Positions 23,555 to 32,577 are shown, counted from the first letter of the stretch. The stretch is 64,000 nt of DNA from CAVTWY01 sp963738575 (GCA_963738575.1 CAVTWY010000004.1:1240001-1304000); one strand, 5' to 3'. Numbers and translations: made by a program. Notes: generated by a model from the letters alone, not told the origin.

Positions 23555-24541
23555 ATGACAGACCACCACGAACAAACGTATCTGGGTACCACACGCGACG
23601 TTTACCGCGAGGCGGCGCTGACGCCCGATGTGGGTTTGTGTTGCACCACCACGCCCATTTGGCAATTGCCAGGGCTTGACATTCCCAAGCGCATGCTAGA
23701 GATGAACTATGGCTGTGGCAGTACCGTGCACCCTCGCGACTTGGTGCGCGAGCCACGCATCCTCTATGTGGGCGTGGGCGGCGGCATGGAGCTGTTGCAG
23801 TTTGCGTACTTTAGTCGCCGTCCGGGTGCCATCGTGGGTGTTGACGTGGTGGACGAAATGCTCAAGGCTTGCGATGACAATTTGACACGGGCCGAGCAGC
23901 AGAATCCTTGGTTCAAACGCGAGTTTGTAGATCTCAAGCGCGGCGACGCGCTGGCCTTGCCCATCGAAGACGCCAGTGTGGACGTGGCCGCGCAAAACTG
24001 CTTGTTCAACATTTTCACGCACGACGATCTGAGCCAAGCTTTGAGAGAGATGCACCGGGTGCTCAAGCCGCATGGCCGATTGATACTGTCCGACCCTGTG
24101 TGTGATCAAGCCATGCCGCAGGCCCTGCAAGACGACGATCGGTTGCGTGCGCTGTGTTTGTCGGGTGCCATTCCGCTGCAGCAGTACGTGCAGCGTCTGA
24201 CCGACGCCGGGTTTGGCACCATCGAAGTGCGAGCCAAGCGGCCCTACCGCGTGCTTTCGCCCAACCACTACAACACCGACCGCTTGATCGTGATTGAAAG
24301 CGTCGAGATCTGTGCCATCAAAGACCCCATGCCCGACGATGGCCCTTGCGTCTTCACCGGCCGCAGCGCGATTTACTTCGGCGACAAGATCTTGTTTGAT
24401 GACGGCAAGGGCCATGTGTTGACGCCCAACCAACCCCTGGCGGTGTGTGACAAAACAGCGCAAGCGCTGATCGGCTTGGGCCGCGATGACTTGCTTGTTT
24501 CGCCGTCGACTTGGTTTTATGACGGTGGCGGTTGCTGCTGA
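23555..24541 (+). CDS. arsM: Arsenite methyltransferase ArsM of the arsenosugar type
   Basis: A 328-residue SAM methyltransferase. An N-terminal G-L-C-C-T-T-T motif (Cys 29 and 30) is typical of arsenosugar ArsM proteins, with the SAM motif V-G-V-G-G-G-M-E-L-L at about residues 74-83. Later Cys are in Q-N-C-L-F-N and D-P-V-C-D-Q, and the tail ends G-G-G-C-C, which may bind As(III). ArsM makes mono- and dimethylarsenicals, the substrate of ArsS. It begins 52 bases after the PiT gene. Confidence 0.93.
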   Translation: MTDHHEQTYLGTTRDVYREAALTPDVGLCCTTTPIWQLPGLDIPKRMLEMNYGCGSTVHPRDLVREPRILYVGVGGGMELLQFAYFSRRPGAIVGVDVVDEMLKACDDNLTRAEQQNPWFKREFVDLKRGDALALPIEDASVDVAAQNCLFNIFTHDDLSQALREMHRVLKPHGRLILSDPVCDQAMPQALQDDDRLRALCLSGAIPLQQYVQRLTDAGFGTIEVRAKRPYRVLSPNHYNTDRLIVIESVEICAIKDPMPDDGPCVFTGRSAIYFGDKILFDDGKGHVLTPNQPLAVCDKTAQALIGLGRDDLLVSPSTWFYDGGGCC

Positions 24542-24557
24542 CCAAGGACGATCAAAC

Positions 24558-25403
24558 ATGCTCGCGATTGTTGGTGGAACGGGGCTCTACGAGCTCGATG
24601 GCATGGTGGTGGAATCACGCACGGCGCGCGACACCCCCTTTGGGGCTCCGTCGGGTGACGTGGTGCAAGGTTGCCTTGCGGGTCATTCGGTGCTCTTCTT
24701 GGCGCGCCACGGCGCAGGCCACAAGTGGTTGCCCCATGAGATCAACTACCGCGCCAACGTCTTTGCGCTCAAGCGTGCCGGTGCAACGATGATGCTGGGC
24801 TTTTCTGCCGTGGGCAGTCTTGCGCAGCGCCTTGAGCCCGGCCATCTGGCCATGCCCAATCAGTACATTGATTTCACGCGCGGCTTGCGAGAGCACACTT
24901 TTTTTGGGCGTGGTGTGGCGGCACATCTGTCCACGGCCGACCCTGTCAGTGCGGCACTGACGGCTGCGGTGGTCAAGGCAGCCAAGTCGATTCAGCGTCC
25001 CCTTCATACCGACTTGGTCTATGCGTGCGTCGAAGGTCCCCGCCTCGGCACCAGGGCCGAGAGCCATTTTTTTCGTCAAGCCGGGTGCCATCTGGTGGGC
25101 ATGACCAATGTGCCCGAGGTGTTTCTGGCGCGCGAAGCGCAAATGGCTTACGCGACGGTGGGTCTTGTCACTGACTACGACTGTTGGATGGACGACCCAG
25201 CGCGGCATGCCAATGTGTCGTCAATTTTTGAGCAGTACGGCCAAACGCTTGCGCAAGCACGCCTGCTGCTTGACGCGCTGTTGTCAAATCCCCTGCCACT
25301 GCCCGAGACCACGACTCGAACGGCCCTCAGCACGTCGATGGTGTCACGCGATCAGGATTTGCGAGACGATCAGCGTGCGTGGCTGGACGTGCTTCGCCGG
25401 TAA
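24558..25403 (+). CDS. MTAP/PNP-family nucleoside phosphorylase of the arsenosugar cluster
   Basis: A 281-residue phosphorylase of the methylthioadenosine/thioinosine type. It opens L-A-I-V-G-G-T-G-L-Y, has the phosphate-site R-H-G-A-G-H and E-I-N-Y-R-A-N, and the substrate block C-V-E-G-P-R-L-G-T-R-A-E and G-M-T-N-V-P-E. In arsenosugar clusters such an enzyme is proposed to remove adenine from 5'-deoxy-5'-dimethylarsinoyl-adenosine and leave the ribose-phosphate for glycosylation. AAGGA ten bases before ATG 24558 supports the start. Its last 77 bases overlap the 3' end of the convergent membrane glycosyltransferase gene. Confidence 0.88.
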   Translation: MLAIVGGTGLYELDGMVVESRTARDTPFGAPSGDVVQGCLAGHSVLFLARHGAGHKWLPHEINYRANVFALKRAGATMMLGFSAVGSLAQRLEPGHLAMPNQYIDFTRGLREHTFFGRGVAAHLSTADPVSAALTAAVVKAAKSIQRPLHTDLVYACVEGPRLGTRAESHFFRQAGCHLVGMTNVPEVFLAREAQMAYATVGLVTDYDCWMDDPARHANVSSIFEQYGQTLAQARLLLDALLSNPLPLPETTTRTALSTSMVSRDQDLRDDQRAWLDVLRR

Positions 25404-26823
25404 GGGCCGCGCGCTGATCGATCACCAAACCCACAGCGACTGCAACGAGCTGAATCAACGTAACAGGCCATGGAACGACGCCTGCGGTGTTCATGCTGAT
25501 GTAGGCCAGACCACTGGTCAACGCGGCGGCATGCACGGCCGTGCTTCTCGCAACGGTTGCCAGGGGCAACGCCCACAACCAGTACCAGGCATTGACGGTG
25601 GGTGACCAGATCAAGATCCAGGCTAACGCAAGGTGCACGGCGGGCCAAGGCGGCAAGGCAGCGTGCGTGCCTTGAATGGTGCTGGCGCCAGCTCCCCGCT
25701 GGCGTTTTATCCACCAACGAACACCCAGCGCCAGCCCCACGGCGCTGATGGCGGTGCCCACCATTCGAGCCATGGGGTCGGTGGTGGCAACGGCAAGCAG
25801 CCGGAACATCAAAGGATTGAAGCGCCACGACTGGGCAAATGCTTGCAGGGCCACGATGTCGCTGCCACCTGCAAGCCAAAATGGCACGTACAGGGCCACC
25901 GTTGTTGCAATGGCGCCGAGGGCCACACGCCATGCCCAAGCCCCATCAACCTTTGGGCGCCAAACAGAACCGTCGGCGCTGCCTCGCCACATCAAGAAGG
26001 GGACGGCGACCACGGCAGCAATCTTCGTGCCCATGGCCAGGCCCAGCAGCCCGCCGACGCCCCATGCGACGTGGTTGCAAGTGATTCGAGATGCGGACGG
26101 CGCAGCGCCACGCTGCCATGCCACCAAGGCCAACAACAGCCAAAACGCCATCAACCCGTCGGGGTGGGCTTGCGTCATCGCTTCGCGCAGCACCAGGGGA
26201 TGCACCGCATACGCGGCCAACCAGCGCCTGTCCACGTCCATGCAAGCCAGCACCATGAGAACGCCCATGTCGATGATGACAAGCAGGGCTTGAATTGAGC
26301 CCAGATGGCCAGGCAACAGCTGGTGGGCCAGTGCGAAGAGCCCTTGGAGCACGGGCCCATAAACGGTGGGCACATCGGGGAAATTGATGCCCGAAAGGAC
26401 AGCCTGCCAACGAGTGTCCAGATCCCCGAGTCCGAAGTACGCCGACGGCGCAAGGCGGTAGGGGTCGAGCGCAGTCACGGTGCGCAAGCCGTCCCAAAGG
26501 TAGCGAAAGTGGTCGTCTTCAAGCAGTGGCCAACCGCTGGCCGCCATGCACCGCAATACCAGGGCCAGGCCCATGAGCGCGGCCAACGAGGCGCGGCGAT
26601 GAGAGGGCGCAGCAAGCCAGTGCGCCAAGCGTCGGTCGACCACCAGCCACAACAAGCTTCCGGTGCCCAACATCAGGCTCAGGATGAGCGCCGACTTTTG
26701 TTGAGCGGGGGGCGCGTTGCCATGGGCGCCACCACCCCAAAGCAGCACCAGCGCACCGGCCAGGGCAAGCCCGGCGAAGCCCCCCCATGCCAGCAGCGTA
26801 CGCAGCCAAATGGACGACGTCAA
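25327..26823 (-). CDS. Multi-pass membrane glycosyltransferase-like protein (GT87/DUF2029-like)
   Basis: A 498-residue, strongly hydrophobic protein with about ten or more membrane segments. An early periplasmic loop has L-L-E-D-D-H-F-R-Y-L-W-D-G, the paired acidic residues common to GT-C transferases that take sugar from a polyprenyl phosphate, followed by D-P-Y-R-L-A-P-S-A and A-H-P-D-G-L-M-A-F. The start is probably TTG at 26823, which overlaps the stop of the upstream gene as TTGA; an extension to 27063 is rejected. It is the last gene of the leftward four-gene operon and overlaps the end of the nucleoside phosphorylase gene by 77 bases. It probably works with the polyprenyl-phosphate sugar synthase at 28048-28851. 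Confidence 0.8.
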   Translation of the reverse strand: MTSSIWLRTLLAWGGFAGLALAGALVLLWGGGAHGNAPPAQQKSALILSLMLGTGSLLWLVVDRRLAHWLAAPSHRRASLAALMGLALVLRCMAASGWPLLEDDHFRYLWDGLRTVTALDPYRLAPSAYFGLGDLDTRWQAVLSGINFPDVPTVYGPVLQGLFALAHQLLPGHLGSIQALLVIIDMGVLMVLACMDVDRRWLAAYAVHPLVLREAMTQAHPDGLMAFWLLLALVAWQRGAAPSASRITCNHVAWGVGGLLGLAMGTKIAAVVAVPFLMWRGSADGSVWRPKVDGAWAWRVALGAIATTVALYVPFWLAGGSDIVALQAFAQSWRFNPLMFRLLAVATTDPMARMVGTAISAVGLALGVRWWIKRQRGAGASTIQGTHAALPPWPAVHLALAWILIWSPTVNAWYWLWALPLATVARSTAVHAAALTSGLAYISMNTAGVVPWPVTLIQLVAVAVGLVIDQRAALTGEARPATHADRLANPDRVTPSTC

Positions 26824-27680
26824 AACCCGATCGTGTAAGCCAAGCTGACCGCGGTGTCGTCCTTGACCGTGTTGCGGCCAGCAACCACGCGCGCCAGTGT
26901 CAGGCCCACGCCCTGGTTTTGCGCAAACGAGACGCCAGTCCCCAGCTTGACGACGCTGCGTTCTGCCTTGACGTCTTGAAACGCTGCGGGGCTGAAGCCT
27001 GGGCCGCCGATGTCCAAAGTGCCGCCGTACTGCTTGTTTGCGTAGGCAAGGCTTGCGTTCCAAATGCCACCAAATCGGACGCGGGTGCCGAGTTCATAGT
27101 ACGTGGCGTTGGGCACGCTGCCTTTGCGGTTTTGCACACCGACTTCAGCCCAAACGGCCAAGGCTGGGACCAATTGCTTGCCCACCAGCACTGAAAGGTC
27201 AAGGCCGCTTTGCCCGTTCCCGAGGGCCGCCAGTCGTGCGCTGTCGTAGTTGCCTGCGATGATGCCTGCTGCACGAAGCGTTAGCGTGGGCCACCCTGGC
27301 CGCTCGTACTCATCAAGCACGCGCCAATTCAGACCGACCGTGGAATCGCTCAACCCGCGATCACTGTCGGCAGCACCGGCCTTGACTTGCCCGTAGCCCA
27401 ACGTGGCGTCGACCGACAACGAATCGAAAATGCCATAGTCAAACCGCAGCGACGATGTGGAGCGTTTGAACGCGTTGGCGCCGCCCTGAGTGACGGCAGA
27501 GATGGGCACCTTGGCCGATCCGATGTAGGCGTTCTTGCCACTTTGCTCGGTGTGGATGACGCTGAGCGAGAACTGGCCAGGTATGGGCAACCAGGGCGAT
27601 GCGCCTTCGGCGCTGGCCAGTGTGGGTAGCAGTACGGCCACACCCATGGCGAGCCGAGAAAGTGCGTGTGAGTTCATCAT
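26820..27680 (-). CDS. Outer-membrane beta-barrel protein
   Basis: A 286-residue protein with a signal peptide (M-M-N-S-H-A-L-S-R... to A-S-A-E-G) and alternating polar and nonpolar strands, such as T-S-S-L-R-F-D-Y-G-I-F-D and W-N-A-S-L-A-Y-A-N-K-Q-Y. The last residues S-L-A-Y-T-I-G-F end in Phe, the usual recognition signal for barrel insertion. About ten to twelve strands seem likely. Function is not known; its operon partners are two glycosyltransferases and a periplasmic cytochrome-like protein. The start at 27680 or 27677 is set by the signal peptide; no ribosome site is visible. A long upstream extension (to 27872) overlaps the previous gene and is rejected. Confidence 0.8.
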   Translation of the reverse strand: MMNSHALSRLAMGVAVLLPTLASAEGASPWLPIPGQFSLSVIHTEQSGKNAYIGSAKVPISAVTQGGANAFKRSTSSLRFDYGIFDSLSVDATLGYGQVKAGAADSDRGLSDSTVGLNWRVLDEYERPGWPTLTLRAAGIIAGNYDSARLAALGNGQSGLDLSVLVGKQLVPALAVWAEVGVQNRKGSVPNATYYELGTRVRFGGIWNASLAYANKQYGGTLDIGGPGFSPAAFQDVKAERSVVKLGTGVSFAQNQGVGLTLARVVAGRNTVKDDTAVSLAYTIGF

Positions 27681-27739
27681 GATGGGGAGGGCGAAGTGAG
27701 GTTGTTGGAGGAGGGCTGGTGTTTGGTCGGCCTTGGTAC

Positions 27740-28051
27740 TCAAAGCTTGAATCGACGCATCAAGTAGACGTCCAGCGCCTTGCTTTCGTCCGCAGACATC
27801 GTCACGTTTGGCTTGTTGGCGATCACTTGTTTGGCCATCGCTGCATCGAGGCTCTTGCCCGCCATGGGGCATGTGCCACAGGCCAGCTTGGTGGCAAAGA
27901 CGGTTTTTCCCAGGTTGTAGGCAGCGGCAGCGCCCATCTGCGCTGGACCACCTCCCTCGGCGGTGGACGCGTTGGCGGCACTGGCAACAAACAAGCTGGC
28001 GGCGGCGAGGGCAAAAGCACCCATCTGGATTCGAGCGAGACTTTTTTTCAT
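27740..28051 (-). CDS. Periplasmic cytochrome c-like protein without haem histidine
   Basis: A 103-residue protein with a Sec signal (M-K-K-S-L-A-R-I to A-N-A-S). The mature part has Y-N-L-G-K-T-V-F-A-T-K-L-A-C-G-T-C-P, like the start of a small class I cytochrome c except that the His after C-x-x-C is Pro, so normal covalent haem binding is unlikely. The C-terminal helix A-D-E-S-K-A-L-D-V-Y-L-M-R-R-F also fits the cytochrome fold. It could be a thiol or metal protein derived from a cytochrome. GGAG six bases before ATG 28051 fixes the start, which overlaps the previous stop as ATGA. Confidence 0.75.
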   Translation of the reverse strand: MKKSLARIQMGAFALAAASLFVASAANASTAEGGGPAQMGAAAAYNLGKTVFATKLACGTCPMAGKSLDAAMAKQVIANKPNVTMSADESKALDVYLMRRFKL

Positions 28052-28851
28052 GGATGGCTCCGGGTTGAGGAAAGGGGTGAAGGGGACAAAGAGGAGGGAT
28101 CTTTCATGGGCTTTGGGCGACGCCTTTCGCGCCACCACAGGCGTGCCACCATCCCGACAATGCCGGTTCCGGCGCGGTAGACGCCTAACCAAGTACCGCC
28201 AATCTTGGACACACCCGCGGTGCGGACCAACCAGCGCACGGGCACTTCGGAAACGCGTTGCGACAACACATGCGCCCGCACCTGCATCTCAACGGTCCAC
28301 CCGAATGCGCGGTCTTGCATGTCAAGTGAATCGAATGCTTCACGCCGAATGGCGCGAAGTGGCCCCAGGTCGTGAGCAGGCATCTGCCACAACAAGCGCA
28401 TCAGTTGGCACGCCAGAGCGTTGCCCATGCGTTGAGCGATGGACATCGAGCCAGGCTCGACATGCGTGCGCACCCCGATCACCATGTCGCAGCCGTTGTC
28501 GAGCGCGTCCAAAACAGTGACAACGTCCCTGGGGTCAACGGCGCCATCACCGTCTACAAATACCAAGCGGCCACTGATGCTGGCCTGCACGGCGTCCCAG
28601 CAGGCCTGTCCGTAGCCCAAGCGGGGTACTTGAATCACGCGCGCACCCGCACCTGCTGCGACGCGGGACGTGGTGTCGGTTGATCCGTTGTCGGCCACAA
28701 TCACTTCGTGAATCAGTGCGCCGCCAGCACTGTTGCGCAATGCGAGCAACCCCGACACAACGCGTGCGATGCTGGCGCATTCGTTGTGGGCTGGCACGAT
28801 CGCGCTTACCTGCAGGTTTTGCTTGAAATCGGTGCAGCTCGGGTTTTGCAT
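28048..28851 (-). CDS. Family 2 glycosyltransferase, polyprenyl-phosphate sugar synthase-like
   Basis: A 267-residue cytoplasmic GT-A enzyme. It has S-A-I-V-P-A-H-N-E, V-I-V-A-D-N-G-S-T-D-T-T, the metal site V-D-G-D-G-A-V-D and the acceptor block G-P-L-R-A-I-R-R-E-A-F near R-A-F-G-W-T-V-E-M-Q, as in dolichyl-phosphate mannose synthase relatives. Near the C-terminus is one hydrophobic stretch followed by W-W-R-E-R-R-R-P-K. It probably charges a lipid carrier that feeds the GT-C-like membrane protein encoded last in the operon. First gene of the operon; divergent from the two-component system at 29119. Confidence 0.88.
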   Translation of the reverse strand: MQNPSCTDFKQNLQVSAIVPAHNECASIARVVSGLLALRNSAGGALIHEVIVADNGSTDTTSRVAAGAGARVIQVPRLGYGQACWDAVQASISGRLVFVDGDGAVDPRDVVTVLDALDNGCDMVIGVRTHVEPGSMSIAQRMGNALACQLMRLLWQMPAHDLGPLRAIRREAFDSLDMQDRAFGWTVEMQVRAHVLSQRVSEVPVRWLVRTAGVSKIGGTWLGVYRAGTGIVGMVARLWWRERRRPKPMKDPSSLSPSPLSSTRSHP

Positions 28852-29118
28852 GCACGAAGTACATCAGCGCGCGCGCAGCAACACATCACGCATTGCTCAC
28901 CAATTTGTCACTGTTGATGGCGGTCTGGGGCTGCGAGTCGGTCTTGCGCGAGGGGTGGCCCCCCCCACTGATCTCTTGGCGGCGCGACGCTGGTGTTTAC
29001 CATGGACACCCTTGGTTCTTGGGGCCGTGATGGATTCGTGATGACTATGCTGCGCGTCAGCGTCACAATGGGTTGGGTTGTAGCGACCCCTGTGCAACGG
29101 CCGCCCCTGACCTGCAAG

Positions 29119-29892
29119 ATGATCGAAAGCAACACAACCTCAAGTGCCACACAGCGGAAGGCAGCGTCTGTGAGTTCGGCTGCTCGTCGCGTTTTGGTGA
29201 TTGAAGACGAGCGCGACATTGCCGAGCTGATCGCCATGCACTTGTCGGAACTGCCTGCCGACGTGACCTTGGCCAGCGATGGTCCAGGCGGTCTGCAGCT
29301 GGCGCTTCAACGGCCGTGGGACGCCATCGTGCTCGACATTCGCTTGCCGGGCTTGAACGGCTTGGACCTGTGTCGAGCGTTGCGTGAACGGGCGTCGCCG
29401 GTGCCCATCCTCATGCTGACCGCACGCAGTGGCGAGTTGGACCGCGTGCTGGGTCTGGAATTGGGCGCGGACGACTACCTAACAAAACCCTTCAGCGTGC
29501 TTGAATTGCAAGCCCGAGTCAAGGCCTTGTTGCGGCGCTCGGCCGTGACGGCGGCCCATGCGGCTGAAGCCGCTGCGCACAAGCCGTCGCTGGTGGCCCA
29601 CGGCCCACTGCGTGTCGACCGCATGCAGCGTCGCGTTTGGCTGGGAGACGCCGAGCTGGTGCTCACACCGCGCGAGTTTGATTTGCTGTGGCACTTTGTG
29701 CAGCACCCGGGGCGTGTCTTCACGCGCACTGAATTGTTGACCGATGTGTGGGGCTACGGCCATGATGGCTACGACCACACCGTCAACAGCCACATCAATC
29801 GACTTCGAAGCAAGCTGGGCGACGACCGCGCCGAGGCTGCTTTCATCCACACAGTTTGGGGCGTGGGGTATCGCTTCGAGGTTGCCGCTTGA
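29119..29892 (+). CDS. OmpR/PhoB-family response regulator
   Basis: A 257-residue regulator. The receiver domain starts V-L-V-I-E-D-E-R-D, carries the phospho-acceptor Asp in I-V-L-D-I-R-L-P-G and the conserved Lys in D-D-Y-L-T-K-P-F. The winged helix has L-T-P-R-E-F-D-L-L and V-N-S-H-I-N-R-L-R-S-K-L. The start at 29119 follows the family, leaving a short N-terminal tail; ATG and GTG codons further upstream are in frame and remain possible. The sensor kinase gene begins one base inside its stop codon. The operon divergent to it (28851-25327) is a plausible target. Confidence 0.93.
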   Translation: MIESNTTSSATQRKAASVSSAARRVLVIEDERDIAELIAMHLSELPADVTLASDGPGGLQLALQRPWDAIVLDIRLPGLNGLDLCRALRERASPVPILMLTARSGELDRVLGLELGADDYLTKPFSVLELQARVKALLRRSAVTAAHAAEAAAHKPSLVAHGPLRVDRMQRRVWLGDAELVLTPREFDLLWHFVQHPGRVFTRTELLTDVWGYGHDGYDHTVNSHINRLRSKLGDDRAEAAFIHTVWGVGYRFEVAA

Positions 29893-31427
29893 TGGGGCTG
29901 TTGAAGGCCTCTGGTGCCGTGGCCAAGCGCGGCGCCCTTTGGCGGCAACTGCACGTGCGCGCTGCGTTGATGGCCGCGCCGTTGCTGCTTGGTTTGGGCG
30001 CTGCCCTGTACGCGCTGTTCGCCCACTACAGTGCCCAAACAGCGCTCGAGGCGGCTCAGCGGATGAATCTGGGGCTGGCTCGGTCCGTGGTTGAGCATCA
30101 GCCGTCGGGTTTGGTCGACGTCGATGGCCAACCGGTGAGCAGCCGCGTGAAGGCGCTGGCCGAACACGTGATGATGATCAACCCAGCGGTGGAGGTGTAT
30201 CTGCTGGATCCAAACGGTCGCGTGCTGGCGCACGCGCTGGATGGCCAACAAGGCCGCGACCCCGTCGGTGCGCAGATTGACTTGGCGCCTGTGCGCCGAT
30301 TGCTGGCCAACGCGTCGCAGCCCAACGTGCGGCTGCCCGTCCTTGGCACCGACCCACGCCAAACCGATCGCCTCAATACTTTTTCAGTGGCCCAGTTGCC
30401 GCGTGAGGGTGGCGCGCCTGGCTACTTGTACATCGTACTCAATGGCAGCATGGCGCAGGCGGTCTCGGCCAGTCTTGCCAACTCAGACGCTCTGCGAGCC
30501 CTTGCCTTGGGCGTCGCGCTGGCCACGTGCTTGGCGACCGTTGTGCTTTGGCTAACCTGGCACCAACTCACGCGACCGCTTCGCCAACTCACCAACCAAT
30601 TGGATGCCTTTCGGGTCGAAGGCGACACCCACGGTGTGCTCGACACCGGTAGCGAAATCAGCGTGTTGCGGCGCGCCATGCATGCCATGCGAGCCCGCAT
30701 CGACCAGCAGTTTCAGCGCCTCGAGGACGGTGACCGACAACGCCGCGAGTTGGTCAGCAACATTTCGCACGACTTGCGCACACCCTTGTCCAGCATTCAA
30801 GGTTACGTTGAGACCGTGCTGCTGCGTGGTGACGCACTTGACGTGGCAACACGCACGGCGCACCTGAAAACAGCCCTGCGACATGGGGACTTGCTGGGCA
30901 AACGCATTGCCGATTTGTTCGAACTTTCCAAGCTGGATGCGGGCCGGATCGAGCCCAAGCATGAGGTTTTTTGCTTGGCCGAACTCTTGCAAGACGTGGT
31001 TCAAAACTACCAGCTTACGGCTCAGCAGCGAGGTCTCTCGCTCAACCTTGCTGCGGGCAGTCATGCCAAAGCCAAAGTGTCGGCAGACATTGCCATGATC
31101 GAGCGTGTGCTTCAAAACCTGATCGACAACGCGTTGCGGTACACCGCGCCTGGCGGTGCGGTGGCGTTGGCGATCGAGAATCGAGGCGCTTTCATGCAAA
31201 TCAGCGTCAGCGATACGGGACAGGGCATTCATACCCAAGACCTGCCCCACGTGTTTGAGCGGTATTGGCGCGCCACCGAAGCCCAAACCAGCGGCGGGTC
31301 CAACAGCACCGGTTTGGGCTTGGCCATCGTCAAGCGTATTTTGGATTTGCATGGCAGCGTGGTGCGTGTGCATTCCGAGCTCAAACGCGGAACGCGGTTT
31401 GAGTTTTTGCTGCCGCACGCGGTCTGA
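29892..31427 (+). CDS. Membrane sensor histidine kinase
   Basis: A 511-residue kinase. One membrane helix near residues 22-44 and another near 200-220 enclose a periplasmic sensor of about 155 residues without a recognised fold. A HAMP linker and the H-box V-S-N-I-S-H-D-L-R-T-P-L follow, then the N-box L-I-D-N-A-L-R-Y, the G1 box D-T-G-Q-G-I and the G2 box G-L-G-L-A-I-V-K. ATG 29892 overlaps the response-regulator stop. The signal is not known; the neighbourhood suggests envelope or arsenic stress, but this is inference. Convergent with the beta-propeller pseudogene 14 bases away. Confidence 0.93.
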   Translation: MGLLKASGAVAKRGALWRQLHVRAALMAAPLLLGLGAALYALFAHYSAQTALEAAQRMNLGLARSVVEHQPSGLVDVDGQPVSSRVKALAEHVMMINPAVEVYLLDPNGRVLAHALDGQQGRDPVGAQIDLAPVRRLLANASQPNVRLPVLGTDPRQTDRLNTFSVAQLPREGGAPGYLYIVLNGSMAQAVSASLANSDALRALALGVALATCLATVVLWLTWHQLTRPLRQLTNQLDAFRVEGDTHGVLDTGSEISVLRRAMHAMRARIDQQFQRLEDGDRQRRELVSNISHDLRTPLSSIQGYVETVLLRGDALDVATRTAHLKTALRHGDLLGKRIADLFELSKLDAGRIEPKHEVFCLAELLQDVVQNYQLTAQQRGLSLNLAAGSHAKAKVSADIAMIERVLQNLIDNALRYTAPGGAVALAIENRGAFMQISVSDTGQGIHTQDLPHVFERYWRATEAQTSGGSNSTGLGLAIVKRILDLHGSVVRVHSELKRGTRFEFLLPHAV

Positions 31428-31440
31428 GCCAAGGCAAAGC

Positions 31441-32577
31441 TCAATTGGCTGCCAAACCGTTGCTGCCAGCTGGCAACCCCGTGACCATGGAGGCGTCGCT
31501 CAGCTTGCCATCGCTCGCGATGCTGAACGACGTGATGCGATTGCTGCCCGCATTCAGCACAAACAGGCTGCGCCCGCTGGCCGAGATGGCAGCATCGATG
31601 GGGCCACCGGCGGATGTTGCCGCAATGCCCTGAGCCAAGGTCAGCTTGCCAGAACGTTGGATCGCGTAGCTGCTGATCGTGCCGCTGCCAGTGTTGGTGA
31701 CATAGGCGTAGCGGCTGTTGGGGGTTACAACCACCCAGCACGCCGCAGATTGCGTGGTGCCCAGCGACGCCGTAACCAATATCGGTTTGGCGGGCGCCCA
31801 CGCCTCGAAGTCATACGACGACACGGCGCTGGCATTGGCTGCACCGCCAAAGGCCTCAGACACCAAAGCGTGACCGCGCTTGTCAAAGGCAAAACCAAAC
31901 GGTGTGGCCCCGGCCGAGGCGGTCACCAGCGGAGCGTCAAGTCGCCCATCGCGTCGCACGCGATAGCTGGTGAGTTTGTTGGTTGCTTTTTCGGTCACCA
32001 ACAACACTTCACCGTCGGGGCTGAAGCCTACTTGCGCAGCGCCCGTGCCGGTGGCGGCTGACAGTGGCTGCGTGCTGTTGAGCGGGCTGAGGGTGCCGCG
32101 CACGTTGCGAAAGCCCGTGACGTTGCCTGCGCCGGCCGCGTTGAGCACGTACACGGTGCCATCGCTCTCTGTCACGCTGATGGGCCGCTGCCCGCCCGAA
32201 TCAATCACTGACTTGAGCACCACCCCATGGCGCCGAATGGCAAAGGTCGAAACACTGTTGCTGAGAGAGTTCACTACAAAAAGGTGGCGCCCGTCGCCAC
32301 TTAACGTCACAGCACCTTGGTTTCCCAAGCCCGTGCCGGTGCCCGAGCCTTGTGTGGCCAAACGCACTTGCAAGGTCAGCGAGCCATTTGCGGGTGCCGC
32401 ATAAACCAAAAGTTCGTTGCCGGCCACTGCGTTGGTGCTTGTGAAGACATGGCCTGATCAAAAGCTGACTGTGTCATCTTCGTCGTCCTGGTAGGTTGCC
32501 GAGGCGGGCAAGCCCAGGCCACCAAGGGCCAATGTGATGCCAAGAAGTTTGAACGCGTGGCGTCGAGTGTGTTTCAT
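31441..32577 (-). pseudogene. Secreted beta-propeller protein (YncE/lactonase-like) broken by an in-frame TGA
   Basis: The intact reading frame would be 378 residues. Codons 1-39 (ATG 32577, GGAG seven bases upstream) give a signal peptide, M-K-H-T-R-R-H-A-F-K-L-L to P-A-S-A, and an acidic stretch Y-Q-D-D-E-D-D. Codon 40 is TGA (32460-32458). The same frame then continues without a gap as S-G-H-V-F-T-S-T-N-A-V-A-G-N-E into a seven-bladed propeller with repeats such as F-S-P-D-G-E-V-L-L-V-T and V-T-P-N-S-R-Y-A-Y-V-T-N. A single TGG to TGA change or a sequencing error explains this best. A downstream GTG at 32427 could restart translation but without a signal peptide. Confidence 0.85.

Noticed and set aside
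32458..32460. TGA as selenocysteine codon
   Set aside because: No redox motif or family precedent for selenocysteine here, and no obvious SECIS-like hairpin was found directly after it; a nonsense change is simpler.
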